A DNA stretch of 12,162 nucleotides from assembly GCA_027349615.1 (NCBI GenBank), contig DAIEML010000050.1, positions 1 to 12,162 of the forward strand, given 5' to 3'. Shown piece by piece: positions 1 through 7,390 of the stretch. How positions within the stretch are numbered: the stretch's first letter is position 1; each line of letters begins with the position of its first letter. The position numbers and the translations under genes are program-made. This stretch comes from Ignavibacteriales bacterium. Its GTDB lineage: Bacteria; Bacteroidota; Ignavibacteria; Ignavibacteriales; Ignavibacteriaceae. The notes below the pieces were generated by a model that saw only the letters and a list, made by a program, of their open reading frames with translations, ran no database searches and was not told the origin of the DNA.

Positions 1-748
1 TTTTATTGTAACTAAATATTCTACCGCCGCCTCTAGCAAATAACTTATTATTTTTTATAACCGGGCTTTTGGGATGCTGTTTCCATGGACCAAATAAATT
101 ATCTGAATAATATAAATTCAAGTTATCATTTTCATTTGTACAAACAAATAACCACCACTTGTTATTACAAAAAATAATTGAGGGATCAGCAAAATGATAT
201 CCTTTAATTAAATTACAAACATAAATCCATTTTGTAGGAAATTTAGTAGCTTTGTACAATCTAATCGATAAATCTTGATGACTTTCAGGAATTAAATAAT
301 AGTTATTATCCCATTTAAATACATATGGATATGATAGATGAAATGGCTCATCAATAATGATATTTTTATATGCCCAATGCAGTCCGTCTTTACTAATTGC
401 ATAGCCTATATCGCCTTGATTAGTCTTTTTATTTAGTACTTCAAAAAACAAATAATATATTGAATCCTCTTTTACCAAGAACGGATCAGCAACAAAACTT
501 GCAACAACATCATTTACATCTTTTGAAGTCAATACTGGGTTGATAATATTGGCTGGATTATAAAGCTTAAAGGGTGATGTTCCAGTATAAATACCAATTG
601 ACCAATTTAAAGTATCATTAGCGTAATGAGTATTGAAACCTTTCAAAAAGGAATATGGGAAAAAGTGTTTTTTGCTAATTAATATTCCGTATAAACAACT
701 AACAATAGACACCAGAACTAATAAAAAAATAAATATCCACTTTTTCAT
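1..748 (-). CDS. GINT1-N-like five-bladed beta-propeller (GH43-like) protein, 3' end outside window
   Basis: The frame starts at an ATG (746-748) and stays open for 249 codons to the left edge, so the C-terminus is missing. Residues 4-24 form one hydrophobic segment (signal anchor or signal peptide). The rest reads as a beta-propeller with repeated DPF/DPS blade motifs: WSIGIYTG (49-56), DPFLV (88-92), YYLFFE (98-103), GDIGYAISKDGLHW (112-125), SYPYVF (139-144), YYLIPES (150-156), FADPSII (186-192), WWLFV (198-202), and YYSDNLFGPW (213-222). This pattern is that of the N-terminal domain of plant glucosamine inositolphosphorylceramide transferase 1 and its stand-alone bacterial relatives, which I recall in polysaccharide loci. 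The fold is related to GH43/GH32 hydrolases. Catalysis has not been established to my knowledge, so sugar binding or modification is inferred. It lies 149 bp downstream of the NadE-like gene and could have its own promoter. Family call fairly sure; function unknown. Confidence 0.85.
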   Translation of the reverse strand, partial: MKKWIFIFLLVLVSIVSCLYGILISKKHFFPYSFLKGFNTHYANDTLNWSIGIYTGTSPFKLYNPANIINPVLTSKDVNDVVASFVADPFLVKEDSIYYLFFEVLNKKTNQGDIGYAISKDGLHWAYKNIIIDEPFHLSYPYVFKWDNNYYLIPESHQDLSIRLYKATKFPTKWIYVCNLIKGYHFADPSIIFCNNKWWLFVCTNENDNLNLYYSDNLFGPWKQHPKSPVIKNNKLFARGGGRIFSYNK

Positions 749-831
749 TTTGCTTTCAAAACTTTTTCGTTAACTCTTTTTTAAATTAATTTTTCACATA
801 GATATTCGGAGAATATTTTTCGTACAAATAT

Positions 832-860
832 TTTTTAATTACTTAGCTTATCAATTTCAA
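832..860 (-). promoter_or_regulatory. weak sigma70-like promoter candidate in the 149-bp gap before the beta-propeller gene
   Basis: The gap 749-897 is the largest in the window and holds no gene. On the minus strand it contains TTGAAA (855-860), a 17-base spacer and TAAAAA (832-837), about 85 bases before the ATG at 748. The match is modest and the DNA is very AT-rich, so such boxes arise by chance. I saw no clear Bacteroidota-type TTTG/TAnnTTTG pair and no convincing rho-independent terminator after the upstream gene. Confidence 0.18.
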
Positions 861-897
861 AATTTTAAATAGAAATGATTTCTCTGAGTAATTTTCA

Positions 898-1893
898 TTA
901 ATGTATATTTAAAAGTTGAGATTCTTCAGATGCAACATCGATGGGATTTCTTCGTAAATATTCTGTAGTATTTTTTTTCCGTATGATATCTTCGATAACA
1001 TTTTCAACTTGATCCTTAGTCAGATCTAATTGTTCGGCAATTATTTCACTTGATATATTATTTTCCCAGCCAAACCAAATTCTATCTAACAAATAAAATG
1101 GAACTCTGAAGAAAAACTCTTCTTGAGTTTGTTCAGCGCTGTAAGTATCTGAAGTAGGAATACGATCTTTAATTTCGATTGGAATTTTTAAATAATCGGC
1201 TAATTGATAAACTTGAGTTTTAAATAAATGTTTTATTGGGCGCAAATCTGATCCGCTGTCACCATACTTAACGAAGAATCCTTGGTCATGTTCATTTTTA
1301 TTCGGAGTTCCAATTACCGCATAATTTCTTGATTCCGCATGATAATACAGCATGCTCATTCTACTTCGCTGCTTAAAATTGGATGAGGCAACAATCTGGA
1401 GATATTCTTTAAGTGGAAGTCTCGCCTTTTTTGATTTACCTTCAGGAGAAATTATTTCAAGATAAAAGAAATTTAAAACATCTTTTTCCAATAAATTATT
1501 TGGCAAAATTATTTTCATTTTGTAAGATGAATCAAACTCAGGAAATATTTTTTTTACTGCAATGTCTCTTCTTTCGTAGCATCCAAAACCATTCAACACT
1601 TCAGTCAAATTTTCAATTATATATTCAACCCCGACAATCTTAAGCAACTTTAAAACAAGCGGAATATTTTCGTCACTTGATTCTTTCTCAGGCAGCATTA
1701 ATGCAACAACTTTATCTCTTCCCAAAGCTTTAGCAGTCAATGTTAAAACTACAGACGAATCTACTCCTCCGCTTACACCAACCACAGCTCCACGCTTCTT
1801 TAAAACGTTAAAAACTGAGTCTCTTATACATTCAATAATTTTTTCGGATTCCTCAGCTGGGTTAATTAAAATTGAGTCTTTTGAAAAATTCAT
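898..1893 (-). CDS. nadE: NAD(+) synthase family protein (NadE-like ATP pyrophosphatase, no glutaminase domain)
   Basis: 331 residues. Family members adenylate nicotinate adenine dinucleotide and amidate it with ammonia to give NAD. The PP-loop SGGVDSS is at 41-47. Downstream are NFKQRSRMSMLY (173-184), GTPNKNE (195-201) and KYGDSGSDLRPI (209-220), all hallmarks of NadE, followed by the PT..QT.EE segment around 246-259. There is no N-terminal nitrilase domain, so it would use free ammonia or ammonia from a partner. It is longer than compact bacterial NadE (about 245-275 residues), mostly through extra sequence at roughly 118-168 before the NFKQR motif. The ATG at 1891-1893 is preceded by AAGGA (1897-1901), with a second AAGGA at 1905-1909, one of the better ribosome sites in this AT-rich cluster. 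It follows the acyl ligase by 53 bp. Its place last in the polysaccharide run suggests a dedicated amide-forming role or a local NAD supply. The family is sure; the true substrate is open. Confidence 0.9.
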   Translation of the reverse strand: MNFSKDSILINPAEESEKIIECIRDSVFNVLKKRGAVVGVSGGVDSSVVLTLTAKALGRDKVVALMLPEKESSDENIPLVLKLLKIVGVEYIIENLTEVLNGFGCYERRDIAVKKIFPEFDSSYKMKIILPNNLLEKDVLNFFYLEIISPEGKSKKARLPLKEYLQIVASSNFKQRSRMSMLYYHAESRNYAVIGTPNKNEHDQGFFVKYGDSGSDLRPIKHLFKTQVYQLADYLKIPIEIKDRIPTSDTYSAEQTQEEFFFRVPFYLLDRIWFGWENNISSEIIAEQLDLTKDQVENVIEDIIRKKNTTEYLRRNPIDVASEESQLLNIH

Positions 1894-1946
1894 TATTCCT
1901 TCTTTCCTTGTTTAATACATAAATTTCAAATACATTTTTACAAAAT

Positions 1947-3533
1947 TTATTGAGTCATAATTGCTTCTGATTTTAAAATCTTCTTATCGACTTTGCCATT
2001 CGGGCTTTTGGGCAACTCAGAAATAAACTCAACAAATTTGGGAACCATGAATGATTCCATATTCCTCAAACAAAATTGTAAAATATAATTTTGGTCAATA
2101 GAATTACTTTCTTTTTTTACGATAAAAGCTTTTATCGCTTGGCCAAGAATTTCATCCGGAACTCCAATTACAGCGGCTTCTGCAACTCCTGGAATTTCAC
2201 ATAATTTATTTTCAATTTCTTTAGGACTTATTCTTTCACCTTTAGATTTTATCATATCATCTTTTCTTCCAAGAAAATATAAAAATCCATCTTCATCTTG
2301 TCTGAATAAATCACCCGTAAATAAAAGAGTTTCACCTTGAATTTTTCCCGGCTTATAAACTTTCTGAGTTAATTCAGGAGAGTTCCAATAACCGCGCATT
2401 ACATTTGATCCTCTCACGGCAAGTTCTCCTATTTCACCTTGCTGAACTTCATTTCCATTTTCATCTAAAATAAAAACTTCACAATTCGGTATTGCTTTGC
2501 CGACAGATCCTGGACGCTTTTGGATTTGATCCGATGGTAAATATGAAATTCGTTTGCATTCCGTTAAACCATACATCGAAAATATTTTTACATGAGGAAA
2601 CAATTTGTTAAATTTTTGAATGTGAGGAATCGGAAATGCAGCACCAGTATTCGAAATGTATCTTAAAGAATTCAATTTATATCTTTCTAACTCTTTCATC
2701 TTCAATAAAAGTGCAACTATTGTTGGAACTATTGGAAATCCAGTAACATTTTCATCTTCAATTGCTTGTAATATTTTTTGAGGAAACATAAATGAAGTTT
2801 CTAAAATTAATTTACCACCAAACAAAATACTCATTATCATTTGATACAATCCGTAATCAAATGAAAGCGGAAGTACATTTAAAATTATATCTTCAGGAGA
2901 ATTTTCTAAATATTCTATAATACTTCTTGCAGCAGAAATCATATTATGATGAGAACTAATTACTCCTTTAGGTTCACCAGTAGAGCCGGAAGTATAAATT
3001 AAAGCGGCAAGATCGTAATCAATTATTTTTTCCATCTGAAATTTCAATTTCTTAGACGCATTGATTGGCTGGCATTCAATCAATTCATTAAAACCAAAAT
3101 TATTTACATCATCAATTGCTGATCCAATCCAGATAATTTTTTTATCTTTATTATGAAAGTTGATTGCTTCCAAAACAACATCATATTTTCTTGAATGAGT
3201 GATTATTATTTTTGCACCGGAATCTTTAATAATATAATCAAACTTACTAGACTTAATTAGCGGATTTAGTACCACAAAAGCTCCGCCGGCTTTAAGCACG
3301 CCCAAAATTGAAATTATAGTTTCAATTGAATTATCTAAATAAATTATAACTCTATCGTGCCTGCTCAAACCCATTTCCAATAATGAATTCGCAAGTTGAG
3401 TTGATTTGTTATTTATTTCTGAATAAGTAAGTCTTTGTTCATTAAATACAAGCGCTTCTTTATCCGGATATTTTTCTGCATCATTGATTAAAAAGCCGTG
3501 CAGAAGTCTTGGTTGAAAAATATTTCTGTTCAT
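1947..3533 (-). CDS. AMP-forming acyl-CoA/acyl-ACP ligase (ANL superfamily)
   Basis: 528 residues, the full length expected for an ANL-family adenylating enzyme. It activates a carboxylic acid with ATP to an acyl-adenylate and passes it to a thiol (CoA or carrier-protein phosphopantetheine). Visible motifs are YTSGSTGEPKG (180-190, phosphate-binding loop), YGLTEC (321-326), TGDL (406-409), the hinge and beta-hairpin GRKDDMIKSKGERISP (422-437), and PNGKVDKK (511-518) with probable catalytic Lys514. No membrane segment is seen. The stretch after YGLTEC, with a conserved RPGSVGKAIPN (340-350), resembles the acyl-CoA ligases I know from exosortase A-associated loci. It starts 22 bp after the AsnB-like gene, and the leader is A/T only, with no Shine-Dalgarno. 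With an ACP two genes upstream, it is likely the enzyme that loads that ACP (inference). Acyl specificity cannot be read from the sequence. Confidence 0.92.
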   Translation of the reverse strand: MNRNIFQPRLLHGFLINDAEKYPDKEALVFNEQRLTYSEINNKSTQLANSLLEMGLSRHDRVIIYLDNSIETIISILGVLKAGGAFVVLNPLIKSSKFDYIIKDSGAKIIITHSRKYDVVLEAINFHNKDKKIIWIGSAIDDVNNFGFNELIECQPINASKKLKFQMEKIIDYDLAALIYTSGSTGEPKGVISSHHNMISAARSIIEYLENSPEDIILNVLPLSFDYGLYQMIMSILFGGKLILETSFMFPQKILQAIEDENVTGFPIVPTIVALLLKMKELERYKLNSLRYISNTGAAFPIPHIQKFNKLFPHVKIFSMYGLTECKRISYLPSDQIQKRPGSVGKAIPNCEVFILDENGNEVQQGEIGELAVRGSNVMRGYWNSPELTQKVYKPGKIQGETLLFTGDLFRQDEDGFLYFLGRKDDMIKSKGERISPKEIENKLCEIPGVAEAAVIGVPDEILGQAIKAFIVKKESNSIDQNYILQFCLRNMESFMVPKFVEFISELPKSPNGKVDKKILKSEAIMTQ

Positions 3534-3555
3534 ATTAGTAAAATTTTTTTAAAAA

Positions 3556-5562
3556 TTATTTGCTGATAACTGTGTTTATTTCTGATTTTACAAGATTTCT
3601 TCTATCGAATGTAATATCGAATGGTTCCGGTTTGATTAACTTTGAGTGGAAATTTTCAATAAAAATGCTTGATAAGATTTGAGATGATAAAATTCCGACT
3701 AAAGCCATATTATCAAATTCACTAACTTCATTTTGCATTGATAATTTTTGCTTTAACTTCGTTACCATTATCGGGTTAAAAAGATTGAACTTTTTAATTT
3801 TATCTTCAGATAAATATTCATCAACATATTTTAAATTTTTATTTAAGAGACTGTTTCTTATAGGTGCTCTATAAGGATGCTTTGGCCTTTTTAAAATATT
3901 TTTTGGAATAATATCTTCATAAACTTTTTTCAGAATAAATTTTTCATTTAATCCGCGTATTTTAAAATATGACGGAACTTTTCCTAAAAATTCTATTAAT
4001 CTGTAATCCAGATAAGGCATTCTGATTTCGAGCGAATGCGCCATTGCAACTCGATCGCCTTGTGAAGAAAGTAAATAATTTGATAAGAAAATTTTCATTT
4101 CTAAATATTGAGCTTTTGAAAGTGAATCCCAGTTTGAAAATTCTTTTGGAAGCATTTCCTTCAACTCAAAATAGGGATCATAGTTTTGATAAGCATTAGA
4201 AATTTCTTCGCTGAAAAATCTTTTTATTCTTGAAGTATTTTGCCAGCGAACAATATGCGAGAATAATGGATCTTGAGGATTATCAATTCCTAATTTGAAA
4301 AATGATTTTAATCCAGATTTACTTTTCGGATCTTTAAAAATGTAAGGATAAAGCCGCTCTAAAAGGCGTGGACGAAGATTTGAATTTGGGAACTTAGACC
4401 AAAAAGCTCTAATTAATGTTTCCTTAAAAATATTATAACCGCCGAATACTTCATCTGCACCTTCGCCAGTTAATACTACTCGAAATCCGTTTTGGTTCAC
4501 TAATTTTGAAAGCATGAATAAAGGGACAGGAGATAATCTTAAAAGAGGGATTTCACAATGCCAAATGACATCAGGAAAAAGCTCTCCGATTTTTTGGTTA
4601 GTTGCAAAAATTTCGTTGTGTTTTACATTTAGATTAGAAACCATTTCGTTTTGATATTCACCTTCATCAAAATCTTTTTCTTCAAACCGGATTCCGAATG
4701 TTCTCAATTCGTTATTAAAATTTTTTTTCACAATTGAAGTTATTCCTGAAGAATCCAATCCACCGCTCAAATAACAACCAACCGGCACATCAGCTCTTAA
4801 ACGGATTTTTACAGCATCCAGAATTAATTCTTTAGAAAACTTAGCAATGTCATCGATCTTATAATTTATATCTTTGCTTGGATTAATAAATTCAAAATCC
4901 CAATATTTAGTTATTGAAAATTTATTATTACTTAGATTGAGATAGGACCCTGCCGGCAGCTCTTTAATATCTTTAAATATTGTTTGTCCAGGAAGTGTTG
5001 TCCAAAAAGTAAATATCTGATTTAGTGAAATAAAATCAATGCTTCTATTAATCTCGGCGTTAGCAAAAATTGCTTTTATTTCTGAGGCAAAGAAAAATCG
5101 ATTGTTACACATAGTGTAGAATAAAGGTTTTTTCCCAACTCTATCTCTCGCTATAAAAATTTCTTTAGTTGTTGAATTCCAAATCGCGAAAGCAAACTGA
5201 CCATTAAGCTTGGTTAAACAATTTTCTTTTTCATCTTCATAAAGATGAATAATAACTTCGGTATCTGATAGAGTATAGAACTTATGACCTTTTTCTACAA
5301 GATTCCTTCTAAGTTCAATATAATTATAAATTTCGCCATTGAAGACAATCCATAAATTTTTATTTTCATTATGGATCGGCTGAGTTCCTTCAAACAAATC
5401 AATTATACTTAACCTTGTTTGAGTAATGCCAGCCCAATCATCAATATAAATTCCGGATTCGTTTGGCCCTCTGTGTTTTAAGCAGCTGGTCATTCTTCCC
5501 AAAGAATTTGTTGATAATGGTGCAGGCTCTTTTAGATTAATTATGCCGGCTATACCGCACAT
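3556..5562 (-). CDS. asnB: glutamine-dependent amidotransferase, asparagine synthase (AsnB) family
   Basis: 668 residues with two domains. The class II glutaminase domain (about 1-215) has Cys2 exposed after Met removal (MCGIAG), Arg50 (TRLSIID), NGE at 75-77 and Asp100. The synthetase domain (about 230-640) has the PP-loop SGGLDSS (266-272) and GEGADEVFGG (366-375), then YLLSSQGDRVAMAHSLEIR (496-514) and MPYLD (515-519). All key residues look intact, so it should hydrolyse glutamine, channel ammonia and amidate an adenylated carboxylate. In surface-polysaccharide and natural-product clusters such proteins usually amidate something other than aspartate, for example uronic acids or carrier-bound malonate. 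The segment RPKHPYRAP (559-567) recalls that secondary clade. Its ATG overlaps the end of the ACP gene by 13 bp in another frame, so translation is probably coupled and the ACP-bound acyl group is a plausible substrate (inference). The acyl ligase follows at 22 bp. Confidence 0.93.
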   Translation of the reverse strand: MCGIAGIINLKEPAPLSTNSLGRMTSCLKHRGPNESGIYIDDWAGITQTRLSIIDLFEGTQPIHNENKNLWIVFNGEIYNYIELRRNLVEKGHKFYTLSDTEVIIHLYEDEKENCLTKLNGQFAFAIWNSTTKEIFIARDRVGKKPLFYTMCNNRFFFASEIKAIFANAEINRSIDFISLNQIFTFWTTLPGQTIFKDIKELPAGSYLNLSNNKFSITKYWDFEFINPSKDINYKIDDIAKFSKELILDAVKIRLRADVPVGCYLSGGLDSSGITSIVKKNFNNELRTFGIRFEEKDFDEGEYQNEMVSNLNVKHNEIFATNQKIGELFPDVIWHCEIPLLRLSPVPLFMLSKLVNQNGFRVVLTGEGADEVFGGYNIFKETLIRAFWSKFPNSNLRPRLLERLYPYIFKDPKSKSGLKSFFKLGIDNPQDPLFSHIVRWQNTSRIKRFFSEEISNAYQNYDPYFELKEMLPKEFSNWDSLSKAQYLEMKIFLSNYLLSSQGDRVAMAHSLEIRMPYLDYRLIEFLGKVPSYFKIRGLNEKFILKKVYEDIIPKNILKRPKHPYRAPIRNSLLNKNLKYVDEYLSEDKIKKFNLFNPIMVTKLKQKLSMQNEVSEFDNMALVGILSSQILSSIFIENFHSKLIKPEPFDITFDRRNLVKSEINTVISK

Positions 5563-5825
5563 TTTTTTATCACTTCAGAAATGTGATTTAATTTTTGACT
5601 AATATATTTATCCAACTTAGTCAGCGAAGAAAAATTTTCAGGTATAATCTCATCATCCTGCACGGTAATATTAAAAGTTTCTTCTACGAAGCAGACAAGT
5701 TCCAAAATACCTGTTGAATCAATAATTCCCTTTTCAAAAAAATCAGTTTCATACTCTAGTAAGTTGCCTTTACCAAAAAGGAAATTATTAACTACGAAAT
5801 TTTTAAGATTTTCTATTTGTTCCAC
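5550..5825 (-). CDS. acyl carrier protein (stand-alone, GTG start)
   Basis: 91 residues, the usual size of a discrete ACP. Residues 28-45 carry the phosphopantetheine attachment site, DFFEKGIIDSTGILELV, with Ser37 as the modified serine. The residue after Ser is Thr where fatty-acid ACPs have Leu (DSL), which is usual for specialised carrier proteins. Acidic residues dominate helix II and after it. The start is GTG (5823-5825), supported by a strong Shine-Dalgarno GGGAGG five bases upstream; no other start aligns as well. The 3' end overlaps the AsnB-like gene by 13 bp, and 63 bp separate it from the acyltransferase gene upstream. In context it should carry an acyl or amide-bearing group made by the acyl ligase and amidotransferase for transfer to a sugar. 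Housekeeping fatty-acid synthesis is unlikely, since no Fab genes are nearby. It needs a phosphopantetheinyl transferase encoded elsewhere. Confidence 0.92.
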   Translation of the reverse strand: MEQIENLKNFVVNNFLFGKGNLLEYETDFFEKGIIDSTGILELVCFVEETFNITVQDDEIIPENFSSLTKLDKYISQKLNHISEVIKKCAV

Positions 5826-5830
5826 GATTG

Positions 5831-5836
5831 CCTCCC
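5831..5836 (-). promoter_or_regulatory. strong Shine-Dalgarno that fixes the GTG start of the ACP gene
   Basis: On the minus strand GGGAGG sits five bases before the GTG at 5823-5825. Most other starts in the window have only A/T-rich leaders, so this site both supports the non-ATG start and suggests high translation of the ACP. Confidence 0.65.
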
Positions 5837-5888
5837 GTTTATAGATTAGATAAGTAAAAAAAGTTTTAATAATATATAAAATGGTACT

Positions 5889-6482
5889 TTAAGAAATCGT
5901 CCAAGGAAATTTTTGCCTATAACCTTTTACATATACATCTCTCTCTTCGACGAGATTTTTTATTTTTTTCTTAAAATCATTATTTGGTGCAATAAATTCT
6001 TTAAACTCAAAAGAAGGAGATTTTATAATTGATTCTTTATGATATTTAATAAATTCATCAAATTTTTGATAAATTCTAGCTGGTACACCTGCAACACATG
6101 AATTTGGAGGAATATCTTTATTGATAACTGAACCTGCAGCTATTAGAACATTTGGCCCTATGGTTACTCCAGGCAGAATTATGACTTTTGAACCGATAAA
6201 ACAATTCTCTTTAATTTCAACTTTTCCAATTCTAGTATATCCGTTTGTGAATTTATATGTTGTTGCATCGTGTGCGAGAATAATTGTTCCATTACTTATC
6301 GAACAATTATCACCTATACTTATTAGAAATGAATAACCGTCATCAATAACAACATCCGGCATAATTGTAACATTCTTACCAATTTTCATGCCTTTTGCTT
6401 TTATTAAGTTCAATCTTCTATTATAATTCCAGATTTTTATTTTAGAATTTAGGAGCACTAATATTTTAATTATAATTTTCAT
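5889..6482 (-). CDS. left-handed beta-helix (hexapeptide repeat) O-/N-acyltransferase
   Basis: 197 residues. Repeats of the [LIV]-G-x4 hexapeptide type run from about residue 31 to 128 (for example IGKNVTI, IGDNCSI, IGSKVII, IGPNVLI), and the domain closes with AGSVINKDIPPNSCVAGVPAR (115-135). His71 in AHD is the expected catalytic base, placed as in maltose O-acetyltransferase and similar sugar acetyltransferases that use acetyl-CoA. The first 20 residues are hydrophobic/basic and may form an amphipathic membrane-contact helix. The C-terminal 60 residues are lysine-rich and non-repetitive. The gene begins 77 bp after the SGNH-like gene with no visible Shine-Dalgarno and lies 63 bp upstream of the ACP gene. 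It probably acetylates, or otherwise acylates, a sugar of the polysaccharide. Use of the adjacent acyl-ACP as donor is possible but unproven. Family call sure; substrate unknown. Confidence 0.9.
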   Translation of the reverse strand: MKIIIKILVLLNSKIKIWNYNRRLNLIKAKGMKIGKNVTIMPDVVIDDGYSFLISIGDNCSISNGTIILAHDATTYKFTNGYTRIGKVEIKENCFIGSKVIILPGVTIGPNVLIAAGSVINKDIPPNSCVAGVPARIYQKFDEFIKYHKESIIKSPSFEFKEFIAPNNDFKKKIKNLVEERDVYVKGYRQKFPWTIS

Positions 6483-6559
6483 AATATTTTTTTTAGTTTA
6501 ATTGCTAAATTTTATTGTTATAATTATTTGCATTAGATAATATTTTGAGGTTAGTTAAT

Positions 6560-7378
6560 TTATCTTATAATTAAATTTTTTAATAATTTTATATATTCTT
6601 CTGCTACAACTTGCTTACCTTCATCGTTCAAATGTCCGCCATCATCAGTATATTCTGGTACTAATGAGTTGTAGTTATTTCCTTGATAAGCAAAACTTTC
6701 AATCGATCCGTCTGGATAAGTTGATTCCAATTTTGCTAAATCAAATATTCTATCTGAAGAATATTTATTTGAAAGTAGTTTGTTAAATTTATTTCTTTCA
6801 ACATTATCCAGTATGCTGCTATCAGAACGCCGTTTTAATAAATCTTTAATCCCTTTTATAAAATTTCTTCTTGCAGTTAAAGGAACCGTGATATGTATAA
6901 TTTTTAAATTCGGATATTTTTTCTGTAATGAATCAATTGATTTAGAATAATATTTAAAAATATCATTTATATCTGAATCACTTTTAATATCAGCGTAACA
7001 CAATTTCATCATGGCTATGTCTAAATTATTTTTTTCAAGCTGATTAACCTTTTGGCAGAAATCATAAATTTTATTTTTAGGAATCCCATTGCTTCCAATT
7101 TTAGATTCAATAAAATATTTTGAAGTTTCATCCTTAATATTTTCCATATTTATAATTGTCATTGCTAGTGGATTGTTTTTATCTTGTAGTAATTGGATGC
7201 CTTGCAAAATGTTATTTCCTACCGACTGGTGCCCGAAGAAAATATTTTTTGTATTAATAATTTTGAACTCATTAACTAAAGAAATGTTCATTTTGTTTCC
7301 GTCGTTGTTGGGTTGACTAGAAATAATAAGCAGTATATATATAAATAATGAAAAGATTAAATATGAAATGTATTTCAT
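6560..7378 (-). CDS. membrane-anchored SGNH-like hydrolase/esterase with GHQS nucleophile motif
   Basis: 272 residues. An N-terminal hydrophobic stretch (about 5-20, with few charges) looks like a signal anchor or uncleaved signal peptide, placing the domain outside the inner membrane. The body fits a divergent SGNH/GDSL-type hydrolase. The first block is FFGHQSVG (47-54), with Ser52 in place of the Ser of GDS(L); a middle block is DIAMMKLCYADI (120-131); HITVPLT (162-168) follows; and the last block DGGHLN (246-251) supplies the Asp246-x-x-His249 pair. I recall this GHQSVG family near other surface-polysaccharide genes; it would be expected to add or remove acyl (acetyl) groups. The gene starts 12 bp after the deacetylase gene, so they are surely co-transcribed. 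It may balance the hexapeptide acyltransferase encoded next. Catalysis is inferred from the motifs only. Confidence 0.8.
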   Translation of the reverse strand: MKYISYLIFSLFIYILLIISSQPNNDGNKMNISLVNEFKIINTKNIFFGHQSVGNNILQGIQLLQDKNNPLAMTIINMENIKDETSKYFIESKIGSNGIPKNKIYDFCQKVNQLEKNNLDIAMMKLCYADIKSDSDINDIFKYYSKSIDSLQKKYPNLKIIHITVPLTARRNFIKGIKDLLKRRSDSSILDNVERNKFNKLLSNKYSSDRIFDLAKLESTYPDGSIESFAYQGNNYNSLVPEYTDDGGHLNDEGKQVVAEEYIKLLKNLIIR

Positions 7379-7390
7379 TGAATTTCATCT

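Noticed and set aside
802..820. Hairpin ATATTC-GGA-GAATAT followed by T's, a possible terminator
   Set aside because: The T-run follows the stem only on the plus strand, which has no gene to terminate; the stem is short and AT-rich. For minus-strand transcripts it would lie in the leader of the beta-propeller gene.
871..883. Inverted repeat AGAAAT-G-ATTTCT just after the NadE-like gene
   Set aside because: One-base loop, AT-only stem apart from one pair, and no clean U-tract on the minus strand; too weak for a terminator.
1413..1643. Plus-strand open frame of 76 codons
   Set aside because: It lies wholly opposite the NadE-like gene, its translation shows no family features, and the minus-strand protein is well conserved there.
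2971..2984. 14-base sequence GGTTCACCAGTAGA repeated at 11769-11782
   Set aside because: Both copies encode the shared STGEP phosphate loop of two adenylating ligases, so this reflects protein conservation with the same codons and not a mobile or regulatory repeat.
6121..6336. Plus-strand open frame of 71 codons
   Set aside because: It is antisense to the hexapeptide repeats, and the regular repeat sequence explains why the opposite strand stays open.
7089..7316. Plus-strand open frame with hydrophobic translation
   Set aside because: It is antisense to the SGNH-like gene; the hydrophobicity comes from A-rich codons read backwards. No ribosome site.
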